A stretch of 64,000 nt of DNA from positions 14,848 to 78,847 of the forward strand of contig JBCDIM010000011.1 in assembly GCA_038749105.1 (NCBI GenBank), read 5' to 3'. This DNA is from JBCCOW01 sp038749105. Its GTDB lineage: Bacteria; Planctomycetota; Phycisphaerae; Phycisphaerales; Phycisphaeraceae. This document shows, one piece after another, positions 24,837 to 33,090 of the stretch; within the stretch, counting starts at the first letter, position 1; every line of letters begins with the position of its first letter. A program made the translations under genes and the position numbers. The notes beneath the pieces are model-generated. The model did no database searches and was not told the origin of the DNA. It worked only from the letters and a program-made list of their open reading frames with translations.

Positions 24837-25843
24837 GAGTCGGCGTCCGTGTGGGTGAGTTTGGGTGGGTGGGGCGGGAGGTGGAGGGTAAAGACGGCGC
24901 CGCGGGTGCTGGGGTCGTTGTGTGCGGTGACGGAGCCGGCGTGTGCGTCGAGGATGCGGTGGACGATGGCGAGGCCGAGCCCGGTGCCGGAGGCGCGGGT
25001 GGTGAAGAAGGGGTTGAAGAGGCGGTCGATGGTGTCGGGGGCGAGGCCGGGGCCGGTGTCGGTGACGGTGAGGATGGAGCCGGCGTTGGCGTTGGGGTCG
25101 ACAGCGGCGGCGAGCGTCAGGGTGTGGGCTGGGTCTTGGTGTGCGGGGTGGGTGCTCATGGCATCAACGGCGTTGCGCACGAGGTTGAGCAGGGCCTGGT
25201 GGAGGAGGTCGGGATCGGCGTGGATGGCGTGGCCGTCGCCGCTGGTGTGGACGCGGAGGCGTGCGTCGCGGATGGCGGGTCGGTGGGCGTCTAGGACCCG
25301 GGCGAAGGCCTGGCCGGCGGGGATGACGCGGGGCTGCGGCTTGAGCTCTTTGGCGAAGGCGAGGACGTCGTTGACGATGGTGCCCATGCCGGCGATGGCG
25401 TCGGCGATCTTGTGGAGGTGGGGGGCGGCGGGGTGTTCGGGGGTGGGTGCGTAGGCAGGTCGGGTGTCGCGTTGAGCATAGGGCTCGCCGCGTGCCCCCC
25501 GGCAGAGCCGGGGGCTAATGGGGTTGAGGTCTTCGAGGGCGAGGGTGGTGTAGAGCTGGATGGCGGCGAGGGGGTTGCGGATCTCGTGGGCGATGCCGGC
25601 GGCCATCTCGCCGAGGGCGGCGAGGCGTTTGGAGCGCTGGAGCTGAGCGTTGGCAGAGGAGAGCTCCTCGCGGAGCCGGAGGACCTGGTTCTGCAGGGTG
25701 TGGTGGGAGTGCTGGAGCTTCTCGGTGACGGCGTTGTAGGCGGCGATGATCTCGGCGAGCTCGTCGGCGCGGGGAGCCGCACGGAAGGCTCCGCCATCCG
25801 TGGGCTTCTCTGGAGCTGGTGTGGTGGGCGGCGCGGCGGTCAT
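24833..25843 (-). CDS. FlgS-like cytoplasmic sensor histidine kinase
   Basis: A 336-residue kinase without a membrane segment. The N-terminal coiled coil (about 35-75) precedes the H-box GEMAAGIAHEIRNPLAAI (phospho-His near residue 86). The ATPase domain has the N-box LLNLVRNAVDAM, the G1 box DTGPGLA and GTGLGLAIVH. Between the two dimerisation helices there is an extra segment of about 30 residues, part of it (NPISPRLCRGARGEP) encoded by a palindromic repeat. A second repeat encodes residues near 16-20. The layout matches the cytoplasmic FlgS/FleS kinases that pair with sigma-54 flagellar activators. It overlaps both neighbours by 4 bp. Confidence 0.9.
   Translation of the reverse strand: MTAAPPTTPAPEKPTDGGAFRAAPRADELAEIIAAYNAVTEKLQHSHHTLQNQVLRLREELSSANAQLQRSKRLAALGEMAAGIAHEIRNPLAAIQLYTTLALEDLNPISPRLCRGARGEPYAQRDTRPAYAPTPEHPAAPHLHKIADAIAGMGTIVNDVLAFAKELKPQPRVIPAGQAFARVLDAHRPAIRDARLRVHTSGDGHAIHADPDLLHQALLNLVRNAVDAMSTHPAHQDPAHTLTLAAAVDPNANAGSILTVTDTGPGLAPDTIDRLFNPFFTTRASGTGLGLAIVHRILDAHAGSVTAHNDPSTRGAVFTLHLPPHPPKLTHTDADS
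25483..25522. repeat. Family B palindromic repeat inside the sensor kinase gene
   Basis: GCTCGCCGCGTGC, then CCCCCGGCAGAGCCGGGGG, then CTAATGGGG; the stem CCCCCGGC/GCCGGGGG is perfect. It shares the GGCAGAGCC core and the CTAA tail with the intergenic copies at 20096 and 44219. It is in frame and adds codons to the loop between the kinase dimerisation helices. Confidence 0.8.
25776..25805. repeat. Family C palindromic repeat inside the sensor kinase gene
   Basis: CACGGA-AGGC-TCC-GCCA-TCCGTG forms a near-continuous hairpin in the codons for the N-terminal PTDGGAFRAAPR stretch. The parvulin-like gene has a related hairpin at 63021-63043 that also encodes PTDG in a flexible N-terminal region. 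Confidence 0.65.
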
Positions 25844-26304
25844 CCTTGCTGGTTGGTGAAGCGGTTGGTGTTGGCTTGCTGGCGTTGGTAAGCGGCGTGG
25901 ACGGCGCGGGAGGTGTTGGTGGTCTTGATGGTGGTGGCGACCTGATCTCGGGCGGCCTGCAGCTGCTGGGTATCGCGCTGGTCCTGCTGGATAATGGACT
26001 CAAGGAGGTCCTGGACCTCGCGGACGAGGCTGCGGAGGGTCTGTGCGGTCTCGTCGGCGGCGGACTCGGACAGCTGAGTCAGCATCGCCCGGTGGGGGTC
26101 GAGTTCCCGGGAGAGCTCACCGAGCCGATCGATCACGGACTGACGCTTAGAGATGACCGAAAGCAGCTGCTCGGCGTGGCCCCGCTCGATGAGCAGCTGC
26201 TGCTGGTCGGCGAGGGACTTGAGCGCGGTGTACTGATCGCGCTGCTCGGTCACCAGAGCGATCAGGGCGTGGGGGTCCGCAGGGCTGGGTGGAGAGTCGG
26301 TCAT
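25840..26304 (-). CDS. FlgN-like flagellar export chaperone
   Basis: A 154-residue helical protein with no signal or membrane segment: HALIALVTEQRDQYTALKSL, then QQLLIERGHAEQLLSVISKR, then a long helix rich in Gln/Asp, resembling FlgN chaperones of the hook-filament junction proteins. The start ATG at 26304 has a good ribosome site (AAAGG). Its stop overlaps the kinase start by 4 bp (ATGA). FlgN-type proteins diverge widely, so the call rests on fold pattern and context; a FliT-like or regulatory role is possible. Confidence 0.65.
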   Translation of the reverse strand: MTDSPPSPADPHALIALVTEQRDQYTALKSLADQQQLLIERGHAEQLLSVISKRQSVIDRLGELSRELDPHRAMLTQLSESAADETAQTLRSLVREVQDLLESIIQQDQRDTQQLQAARDQVATTIKTTNTSRAVHAAYQRQQANTNRFTNQQG

Positions 26305-26333
26305 CCTGACCTTTCGCGAGAGATGCGGGGGGG

Positions 26334-26346
26334 AAGGCTCCGCCTT
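26334..26346. repeat. Short palindrome near the FlgN-like start, family C type
   Basis: AAGGC-TCC-GCCTT, a perfect 5-bp stem with the same TCC loop as 21811-21825, lies about 30 bp upstream of the FlgN-like ATG in the 154-bp gap after the TPR gene. The same gap has GCGCGAGAATTGCGC at 26394-26408 and a family E repeat at 26424. Confidence 0.5.
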
Positions 26347-26423
26347 CGGCACGGGTGAGGTATCGGCGTGGCAGGGGGTGTGGCTTGAAAGGTGCGCGAG
26401 AATTGCGCGGTATCCGTGGGGGC

Positions 26424-26456
26424 GCTAGCGGGATAAATCCCGCCGCTCAACGGGTG
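26424..26456 (-). repeat. GC hairpin repeat, family E, after the TPR gene
   Basis: The minus strand reads CGTTGAGCGGCGGGATTTAT then CCCGC, starting about 2 bp after the stop codon at 26459. It has the same head and orientation as the copies after fliG and at the fliK stop. Confidence 0.75.
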
Positions 26457-26458
26457 GA

Positions 26459-29053
26459 TCAGTTCGTGGGGGTGGCGGCGAGGGTGTTGAGGCGGGCGGA
26501 CCACTGTAGCCACTCTTCCATGAGGTCGCGGGACATGGGCATGGTCTGGTCGTCGAACGCTTCTTCGGGGATGCGTCGGAGCAGGTACATGGCCTTGCGG
26601 TGGGCGGCGGCGGCCGATTCATATTGCTCGAGCCGGCAGTACGCGTTGACGATCTGGACCTGCGCGATGAGGGCGGAGGGGTGGGCGGCCCAGCGGGAAG
26701 CGGCACGCGAATAGAGCTCGATGGCGGTCTCGAGGGGCTGGACCCCGCCGAGGGTGTACATGGCGTCGGCCTCGTAGAAGTAGCTGTTGCGGTGGTAGAG
26801 CTTCTCGAGGTTGGACAGGGTGTCGGGGTGGCGTTCTTCGAGCTCGGTCTTGACCTGGTTGAAGTAGGCACGGGCTTCGTTGAGCCGGCGGTCGCGTTCG
26901 GCCTGGAGCGCGAGCTGACGCCGAGGGGGCAGGTCGGTAGCGAGGTCGGCGTCGATCTCGTCGACAGATCGGCGGAGGGCGTCGGCGAGCAGGAAGCGGA
27001 GGCGGGGGCCTTGGCGGGTGTTGCCGTAGCGTTCGACGGCCTCGGTCAGGCGTTCGATGGCACGGGCAAAGGCGTCGGGCTGGTCGGTGCCCTGGGCGTG
27101 GTAGAGCGAGCCGAGGTCGATCAGGGCCTCGCGGTAAGACTCGGATTCGGGGGTGATCGTCGGGTGGTTAGTGACCACGGAGAGGAGGATGCGTTCGGCT
27201 TCTCCGAAGCGGCCAAGCGCCTGTAAGCAGCGAGCGAGAGGGACGTAGGCGTCGGTCACAAACGGCGCGGCGGGGTGGTTGCGGATCAGCTCTTCGAAGC
27301 GTTGGACGGCGGGCTCGTGCTGGCGGTCGGCCATGAGGGCGAGGCCGAGGTTGAGCTTGGCGCGGACACGCCGGTCGTCCTCACGCCGGGTCTCGACGAA
27401 GTCGGCGTAGGTCTTGATGGCTTTGGGCCAGTCCTGGGCGCGGTCGAAGTTCTGGGCGGCGTTCCAGAGGGCGTTGCCGTGGAGGGTGTCTTCGTTGGGC
27501 AGGCCGGTGACGGCGGCGGCGAGGCGGAGGTAGAAGTCGCCGGCCTGCTCGAAGTGCCGGGCGGCATCCTGGTTAGCCAGGGCGAAGGCTTGAGCGGTGG
27601 AATCCTCGCCGAGCTTGAGGTTGGCAGGGTTGAGGGCTTCGGCCTGCTCGAGGGTTTGCTGGCCGATGCGTTCATGGACGGAGGCGAACCCCTTGAGGGT
27701 CTCGGGGGAGAGCTCCGGTTCCTCAAGACGTGCGGCGAGCTTCAGCAGGGAGAGCGTGTCGGGGTAGCGCTTTTCCTCGGCGGCGCGTTCGGCGTGCTGC
27801 TGGGCGAGCTGGGCGGCACGGGTGCGGCGGGGGTCCCAGGGCGGGGACTGTTCGAGGAGCGTGGAGATGGCGAGGTTCAGGTGCTCGAGGGCTTCGGGGA
27901 GCTGACGACCGCCGGGAGCCCAGGCGTAGGCGTCGGCGAGACCGAGCAGCGCATCTGCATAAACAGTGCTGGTGGGGTGGCGTCGGGCGGCTTCGGAGAA
28001 GTAGCCCACGGCCTGTTCGCGGAGGGCCTCATCGGCGGCGGCGCCCTCGGCGAGGGCGATGTTGCCGAGCCCGATGAGGATGCGGGCGTTGAGCGGGTCG
28101 GCGGCAGGGATGAGGGACTGGGCGAAGCGGTACTTGAGCCCGGCCTCTTCGAAGTCATCGACGGCGAGGTAGGCGTCGGCGAGGAGGGTATGCAGCCCGG
28201 CGAGAGCGACGGGCCGAGACGGGTCGGGAACGCGGGCGGCGAGCCGGATGATCGTTGGGGTCAGGAGCTGGATGGCCCGCTGGGGCGTGTTGATGGTGGG
28301 ATGGAGGAATTGCCGGGCTTTGCGGCCGGCGGCCCAGATCTCCTGATCGAGCCGTGCATTGCTGTCGGTGATCCCGCGGACCTCCTGATCGAAGCGGGAC
28401 AGGAGCTGATTGCGTCGGGGGATGGACTGGGCGGTGGGCGGGCCGTTGTCGGCTTCGAGGAGGGTGCGAACGATGCGGGCGCGCTGGGGGGCGGCGGACG
28501 CGGGGAGCCGATCGACGAGGGCGAGGGCCTCTTCGGTGCGTTCGAGCAGGGCGAGCGTCTCGGCGTAGCGGCGCATCGAGACCGGGGGGACGGTCCACTC
28601 GCGGCGCTCAGCATCGGCGTAGTCGGCAGCGATCAGGCCGTTGGATTGGCGGGAGGCCTCGGTGGAGAAATCGACGAAGGGCCGCTGGCGCATGGAGAGG
28701 AAGCGCCAGTCGGCACGGAGCTGGGCGAGCCGGCCGTGGATGGAGGCGGACTCGGGCAGCTGCTTGAAGAACGGGTCTTCACGGATGGTGTCCATCTCGG
28801 CGACCGCAGCGTCGAGCTGATTGCTGTCGATCTGCTGCTCGATGGCGTTGAGTGCGGCGGGGATGTCGGGGGGGTCGTACCGGGGGATGGCGAGGTAGAT
28901 GCCGAGGACGAAGAGCCCGAGCCCGAGCAGGAGGACGGGGATCTGCCAGACCTGGGTCCAGCTCATCTCGGAGGGCGGCGGCGCGGGGAGCTGGGCGGCC
29001 TGGTCGGCGAGGGCGAGCTCGGCGGGATCGAATTCGCTGGGGGCCTGGGACAT
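26459..29053 (-). CDS. Large membrane-anchored TPR-repeat protein
   Basis: An 864-residue protein with one membrane helix near residues 37-57 (IPVLLLGLGLFVLGIYLAIP) and a long helical C-terminal part with many TPR-like units, for example LLALADAYLAVDDFEEAGLK-type repeats, PFVTDAYVPLARCLQALGRF and WPKAIKTYADFVETR. The helix orientation would place the repeats outside the cytoplasm, but this is uncertain. No catalytic motif is seen. It is the first gene of the flagellar run, upstream of the FlgN-like chaperone and the FlgS/FlgR pair, with a 154-bp gap; a link to motility is only positional. Confidence 0.85.
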   Translation of the reverse strand: MSQAPSEFDPAELALADQAAQLPAPPPSEMSWTQVWQIPVLLLGLGLFVLGIYLAIPRYDPPDIPAALNAIEQQIDSNQLDAAVAEMDTIREDPFFKQLPESASIHGRLAQLRADWRFLSMRQRPFVDFSTEASRQSNGLIAADYADAERREWTVPPVSMRRYAETLALLERTEEALALVDRLPASAAPQRARIVRTLLEADNGPPTAQSIPRRNQLLSRFDQEVRGITDSNARLDQEIWAAGRKARQFLHPTINTPQRAIQLLTPTIIRLAARVPDPSRPVALAGLHTLLADAYLAVDDFEEAGLKYRFAQSLIPAADPLNARILIGLGNIALAEGAAADEALREQAVGYFSEAARRHPTSTVYADALLGLADAYAWAPGGRQLPEALEHLNLAISTLLEQSPPWDPRRTRAAQLAQQHAERAAEEKRYPDTLSLLKLAARLEEPELSPETLKGFASVHERIGQQTLEQAEALNPANLKLGEDSTAQAFALANQDAARHFEQAGDFYLRLAAAVTGLPNEDTLHGNALWNAAQNFDRAQDWPKAIKTYADFVETRREDDRRVRAKLNLGLALMADRQHEPAVQRFEELIRNHPAAPFVTDAYVPLARCLQALGRFGEAERILLSVVTNHPTITPESESYREALIDLGSLYHAQGTDQPDAFARAIERLTEAVERYGNTRQGPRLRFLLADALRRSVDEIDADLATDLPPRRQLALQAERDRRLNEARAYFNQVKTELEERHPDTLSNLEKLYHRNSYFYEADAMYTLGGVQPLETAIELYSRAASRWAAHPSALIAQVQIVNAYCRLEQYESAAAAHRKAMYLLRRIPEEAFDDQTMPMSRDLMEEWLQWSARLNTLAATPTN

Positions 29054-29194
29054 GGGGGTCGGGGGCGGAGCGGTAGGCGGGGTCGGGTATGAGATCGCGC
29101 CACGCGGGGCGTGGTGAGGGTGTTATGTGGATCGGATGGGGGCGGGGGTCGGCTTGAGTTATCGGGCATAGGCCAGCGGTGAGGGGCCGAACCG

Positions 29195-30319
29195 CTAGTT
29201 GGCGTCCGCTTGGCGGGCGCGGCGTTTGAGCTCGGCGTCGATGAAGCCCTGGAGGTTGCCGTCCATCACCGTCTGGGGGTTGCCGACCTCGTAGCCAGTG
29301 CGGTGGTCTTTGACGCGGTTGTCGTAGAAGACGTAGGAGCGGATCTGGCTGCCCCAGCCGCGGTCGACGCTGCCGCCGGTGGCCTGGTCCATCTCGGCTT
29401 GGCGCTTTTCCTCTTCGAGCAGCTCGAGCTTGCCCTTGAGGATGCCCAGGGCGAGGCGTTTGTTCTGCTCCTGTTTCCGTTCGACGGAGCAGACGACCAT
29501 GATGGACTCGGCCATGTCGGGGGTCTTGTAGACGAGGCGAACGGCGGAGGCGACCTTGTTGACGTTCTGGCCGCCGGGGCCGGAGGAGCGGGCGAACATG
29601 GTGGTCTCAAGGTGGTCTTCGTCGATCTCGACGCCGCCGGTGTCGGGGAACTCGGGGATGACGTCGATGGTGGCGAAAGAGGTCTGGCGTTTGCCCTCGG
29701 CATTGAACGGGGAAACGCGAGCCAGGCGGTGGGTGCCGCGTTCGGCGGAGAGGTAGCCGTAGGCCATCGGGCCCTTGATGAAGAGCGTGACTTCGGAGAT
29801 GCCGGCCTCGGTGCCGTGGGTCTTGGAGACTTCGGAGACGTCCCAGCCCTGTTTTTCGCAGTGGTAGAGGTACATCCGCAAGAGCATCTCGGCCCAGTCG
29901 TCGGCCTCGGTGCCGCCGGCCCCGGACTGGATCGTCAGATAGCAGTTGCGGCCGTCGTACTTGCCCGACAGCAGCGCCGCGGTCTCCAGCTTGTCGATCT
30001 TCTCGCCCAACGGATCGATCTGGCCGTCAACCTCTTCACGCGTGTCTTGGTCGTCTTCATCTTCCGCCATCTCCCAGAGCAGGACGGCTTCGTCGATCTC
30101 GGCCTTGAGGTCAGTGACCGGCGAGATCAGGGCCTTGATCGTTTTGAGCTCGTCGACGACGGCGTTGGCGCTGTCTTGGTTGTCCCAGAAGTTGGGCTGA
30201 CCCATCTCGGCCTCGAGCTCCTGGAGGCGCTCCGACCGCTCGGGCACGCGCAGCGAGTTGTGGATCGCATCGACGCGTTGTTGGAGGTCGGAGAGCAGGC
30301 CGGGGATGTTGTCGTGCAT
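29195..30319 (-). CDS. prfB: Peptide chain release factor 2
   Basis: Class I release factor recognising UGA/UAA. At 374 aa it has family length. The stop-codon reading tripeptide SPF is in RLARVSPFNAEGK near residue 207, and the peptidyl-tRNA hydrolysis motif GGQ is in RSSGPGGQNVNK near residue 253. The ATG at 30319 gives one continuous frame through the N-terminus, so the programmed +1 frameshift found in many prfB genes is absent. It stands alone between the flagellar run and an aminotransferase gene. Confidence 0.97.
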   Translation of the reverse strand: MHDNIPGLLSDLQQRVDAIHNSLRVPERSERLQELEAEMGQPNFWDNQDSANAVVDELKTIKALISPVTDLKAEIDEAVLLWEMAEDEDDQDTREEVDGQIDPLGEKIDKLETAALLSGKYDGRNCYLTIQSGAGGTEADDWAEMLLRMYLYHCEKQGWDVSEVSKTHGTEAGISEVTLFIKGPMAYGYLSAERGTHRLARVSPFNAEGKRQTSFATIDVIPEFPDTGGVEIDEDHLETTMFARSSGPGGQNVNKVASAVRLVYKTPDMAESIMVVCSVERKQEQNKRLALGILKGKLELLEEEKRQAEMDQATGGSVDRGWGSQIRSYVFYDNRVKDHRTGYEVGNPQTVMDGNLQGFIDAELKRRARQADAN

Positions 30320-30389
30320 GGGCGAGAGGGGTTACGGGGGGCGCGGGCAGTCGCGGGCAGCGGCCTGCGGTGGGCGGCGTCGATGGGCG

Positions 30390-31610
30390 TCAGGCGCAGG
30401 CGTGGACGACGGCGCCGATGGCGTCGCAGAGCTTGGGGAGGTTGTCGGGGGTCATGCCGGCGACGTTGATGCGGCCGGAGCCGACGATGTAGATCGCGTG
30501 GTCTTCGCGGAGCTTCTCGACGCAGTCTTTGCTGAGGCCCGAGAGCGTGAACATGCCGTTCTGCCGGGTGATGAAGGCGTTGCCCTCGGGGGAGAGCTGG
30601 ATGTCGGCGTCGTCGAGGCGGTCGCGGAAGGCCTGGCGGATCGAGTTGATGCGGTCGCGCATGGTGGCGAGCTCGGCCTTCCAGTCGGCGGTGAGCTGCG
30701 GGTCGTCGAGGATGGTCTGGACGACGGCCCCGCCGTGGGCGGGCGGGTTGGAGTAGTTGCGGCGGATCGCTTGCTTGACCTGCGACTTCGCGGCGGCGGC
30801 GGCGCTCTCATCGGCGGCGACGACTGTCAGTGCGCCGATGCGTTCGCGGTAGAGCCCGAAGTTCTTGGAGTAGCTGGCGGTGACCATGAACTCGGGGCAG
30901 GCGGCGGCAACGGCGTGGAGGCCGGCGGCGTCTTGGTCGAGCCCCTCGCCGAAGCCCTGGTAGGCGAAGTCGATCAGCGGGAAGAGCTGCTTCTCGGCGA
31001 GGAGTTGAGCGATCTGCTGCCACTGCTCAAGGGTCGGGTCGATGCCGGTGGGGTTGTGGCAGCAGGCGTGCAGCAGGACGACATCGCCGGGCTTGGCGGT
31101 CTCGAGGCCGGAAAGCATGGCGTCGAAGGCCAGGGCGTTGGCGAGCCGGTCGAGGTAGGGGTAGGTCTGGGTCTCGAGGCCGGCGGCTTGGAAGATGCCG
31201 TGGTGGTTGGCCCAGGTGGGGTCGGAGAGGTGGACGGTGGAGCCGGGGAGGTTGGCCTTGATGAAGTCGCCGGCGACACGGAGGCCGCCGGTGCCGCCGG
31301 GGGTCTGGGCGGAGAAGGCACGGGGGCTGTCGACGAGGTCGGCGGTGGGGTGGTCGGGGCCGAAGAGCATGGCCCGGGCGTGTCGGCCGAGTTCGGGCCG
31401 GCCGTCGATGGGGAAGTAGGACTTGCTGTGGTCGGTCTCGAGGAGTCGGGCCTCGGCGGCCTTCACGGCACGGAGGACGGGGGTGCTGCCCTGCTCGTCT
31501 TTGTAGACGCCGACCCCGAGGTTGATCTTGTCGGGACGGGGGTCTTCGACAAAGGCCTGGGTGAGCCCGAGGATGGCGTCGGGGGGGGCGGGCTTGACGA
31601 GCTCGAGCAT
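30390..31610 (-). CDS. Aromatic/aspartate aminotransferase (TyrB/AspC type)
   Basis: PLP-dependent class I aminotransferase of the aspartate/tyrosine subfamily, 406 aa. It starts MLELVKPAPPDAILGLTQAF and shows KINLGVGVYKDEQGSTPVL, LHACCHNPTGIDPT (substrate/cofactor loop), DFAYQGFG, and the PLP lysine in SYSKNFGLYRERIGAL near residue 250. The C-terminal GSGRINVAGM carries the substrate-binding arginine. It makes or degrades aspartate, tyrosine or phenylalanine; substrate preference cannot be read here. It is divergent from the oxidoreductase gene. Confidence 0.92.
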   Translation of the reverse strand: MLELVKPAPPDAILGLTQAFVEDPRPDKINLGVGVYKDEQGSTPVLRAVKAAEARLLETDHSKSYFPIDGRPELGRHARAMLFGPDHPTADLVDSPRAFSAQTPGGTGGLRVAGDFIKANLPGSTVHLSDPTWANHHGIFQAAGLETQTYPYLDRLANALAFDAMLSGLETAKPGDVVLLHACCHNPTGIDPTLEQWQQIAQLLAEKQLFPLIDFAYQGFGEGLDQDAAGLHAVAAACPEFMVTASYSKNFGLYRERIGALTVVAADESAAAAAKSQVKQAIRRNYSNPPAHGGAVVQTILDDPQLTADWKAELATMRDRINSIRQAFRDRLDDADIQLSPEGNAFITRQNGMFTLSGLSKDCVEKLREDHAIYIVGSGRINVAGMTPDNLPKLCDAIGAVVHACA

Positions 31611-31827
31611 GGCGGGGTCCTGGGGGGCACCGGGGGGCACCGGGGGAGGGCACCCCGGGAGGTGCCGAACGGCACAGCGTATCCGTGGGCCGCAAACCGG
31701 GCAAAAAAGGGGCCCCATTGCGGGCGGCTTGGGGTAGTATCGCCCGCCGGGTATCCCGCATCACGGGCCCCGCAACGCTCACCCCCCTACCGCCGCCCCT
31801 GGAGTGCGGCACGCGGAGAACTCAGCA

Positions 31828-33006
31828 ATGGACAAGGTCAGACTCGGAGTCATCGGTGCCGGCGGCGGCATGGCGAACGCCCACCAAGCCTATTTCAAGG
31901 ACATCCCCGGCCTCGAATACGCCGCGGCCAGCGACATCAACCCCGAAGCCCTGGAACGCATCAAGAAGGAATACAGCCCCAGCCAAACCTTCACCGATGC
32001 CCGCGCCATGATGGACTCCGGCGAGATCGACGCCGTCCTGATCGCCTGCCCCCACTTCGACCACCCGGTCTTCAGCGAATACGCCTTCGAACGCGGCATC
32101 CACGTCCTCTGCGAAAAGCCCGTCGCCGTCACCGCCCACGCCGCCGCAGCCACCAACGCCGCCTACGAGGCCGCTAAGGCCAAGCACCCCGGGCTGCTCT
32201 ACGCCGGCATGTTCAACCAGCGCACCCACGCCGACTGGAAGCTCATCAAACGCTACCTCACCGACGGCACCATCGGTGAGATCATGCGCGTCTCCTGGAC
32301 CATCACCACCTGGTTCCGCTCCCAGGCCTACTACAACTCCGGCGGCTGGCGCGCCACCTGGGCCGGTGAGGGCGGCGGCGTCCTCATCAACCAGTGCCCC
32401 CACAACCTCGATCTCTTCACCTGGTGGTTCGGCACGCCCAAGAAGGTCATCGCCCTCGCGGAGCTCGGCAAGTACCACGACATCGAGGTCGAAGACGAGG
32501 TCTCCGCCCTGGTGCAGTTCGAGAACGGCGCCACCGGCACCTTCGTGACCTCCACCGCCCAGACCCCCGGCATCAACCGCATCGAGATCGTCGGCGAGAA
32601 CGCCACCCTCATCCGCGACGACAATGACTTCATCCTCAAGAAGACCCACGACGGCGTCCGCGAGTTCATCCACACCACCGAAGAACGCTTCGGCAACGTC
32701 ACCGTCGACGAACACCACATCAAGGTCGGCGGCGACTCACCGGGCCACAAGGAAATCACCCGCAACTTCATCGCCACCATCCTCGGCCAGGAAGACACCC
32801 TCCTCGCCCCCGCGATCGAGGGCATCAACGGCCTCGAGTTCGGCAACGCCATGCTCCTCTCCGGCCTCGAAGGCAGCCGACCCATCGATCTACCCATGGA
32901 CCGCGCCGCTTACGCCGCCAAGCTCGAAGAGCTGCAGGCCAACTCGACGTTCGTGAAGCCCGAGGTCAAGAACGAAGGCCCCGTCGCCATGGGCAGCTCG
33001 TTCTAA
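31828..33006 (+). CDS. Gfo/Idh/MocA family NAD(P)-dependent oxidoreductase
   Basis: A 392-residue sugar or inositol dehydrogenase-like protein. The N-terminal Rossmann motif VRLGVIGAGGGMANAH is followed by DAVLIACPHFDHPVFSEYAF and the EKPVAVT motif (catalytic-site Lys near residue 97). The C-terminal domain has GGGVLINQCPHNLDLFTWWF, placing Asp/His in the active site. ATG 31828 is preferred to an upstream in-frame GTG at 31804; GGAG lies about 11 nt before it. Members act on many sugars, so the substrate is unknown. Confidence 0.93.
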   Translation: MDKVRLGVIGAGGGMANAHQAYFKDIPGLEYAAASDINPEALERIKKEYSPSQTFTDARAMMDSGEIDAVLIACPHFDHPVFSEYAFERGIHVLCEKPVAVTAHAAAATNAAYEAAKAKHPGLLYAGMFNQRTHADWKLIKRYLTDGTIGEIMRVSWTITTWFRSQAYYNSGGWRATWAGEGGGVLINQCPHNLDLFTWWFGTPKKVIALAELGKYHDIEVEDEVSALVQFENGATGTFVTSTAQTPGINRIEIVGENATLIRDDNDFILKKTHDGVREFIHTTEERFGNVTVDEHHIKVGGDSPGHKEITRNFIATILGQEDTLLAPAIEGINGLEFGNAMLLSGLEGSRPIDLPMDRAAYAAKLEELQANSTFVKPEVKNEGPVAMGSSF

Positions 33007-33090
33007 GCAGCCTGCCCTGCCCACCGATACCCAACACCGAGTCAGTCGAACGGACTGACGCAACCCCAAGATTCCGGAGAACCGCTGAGC

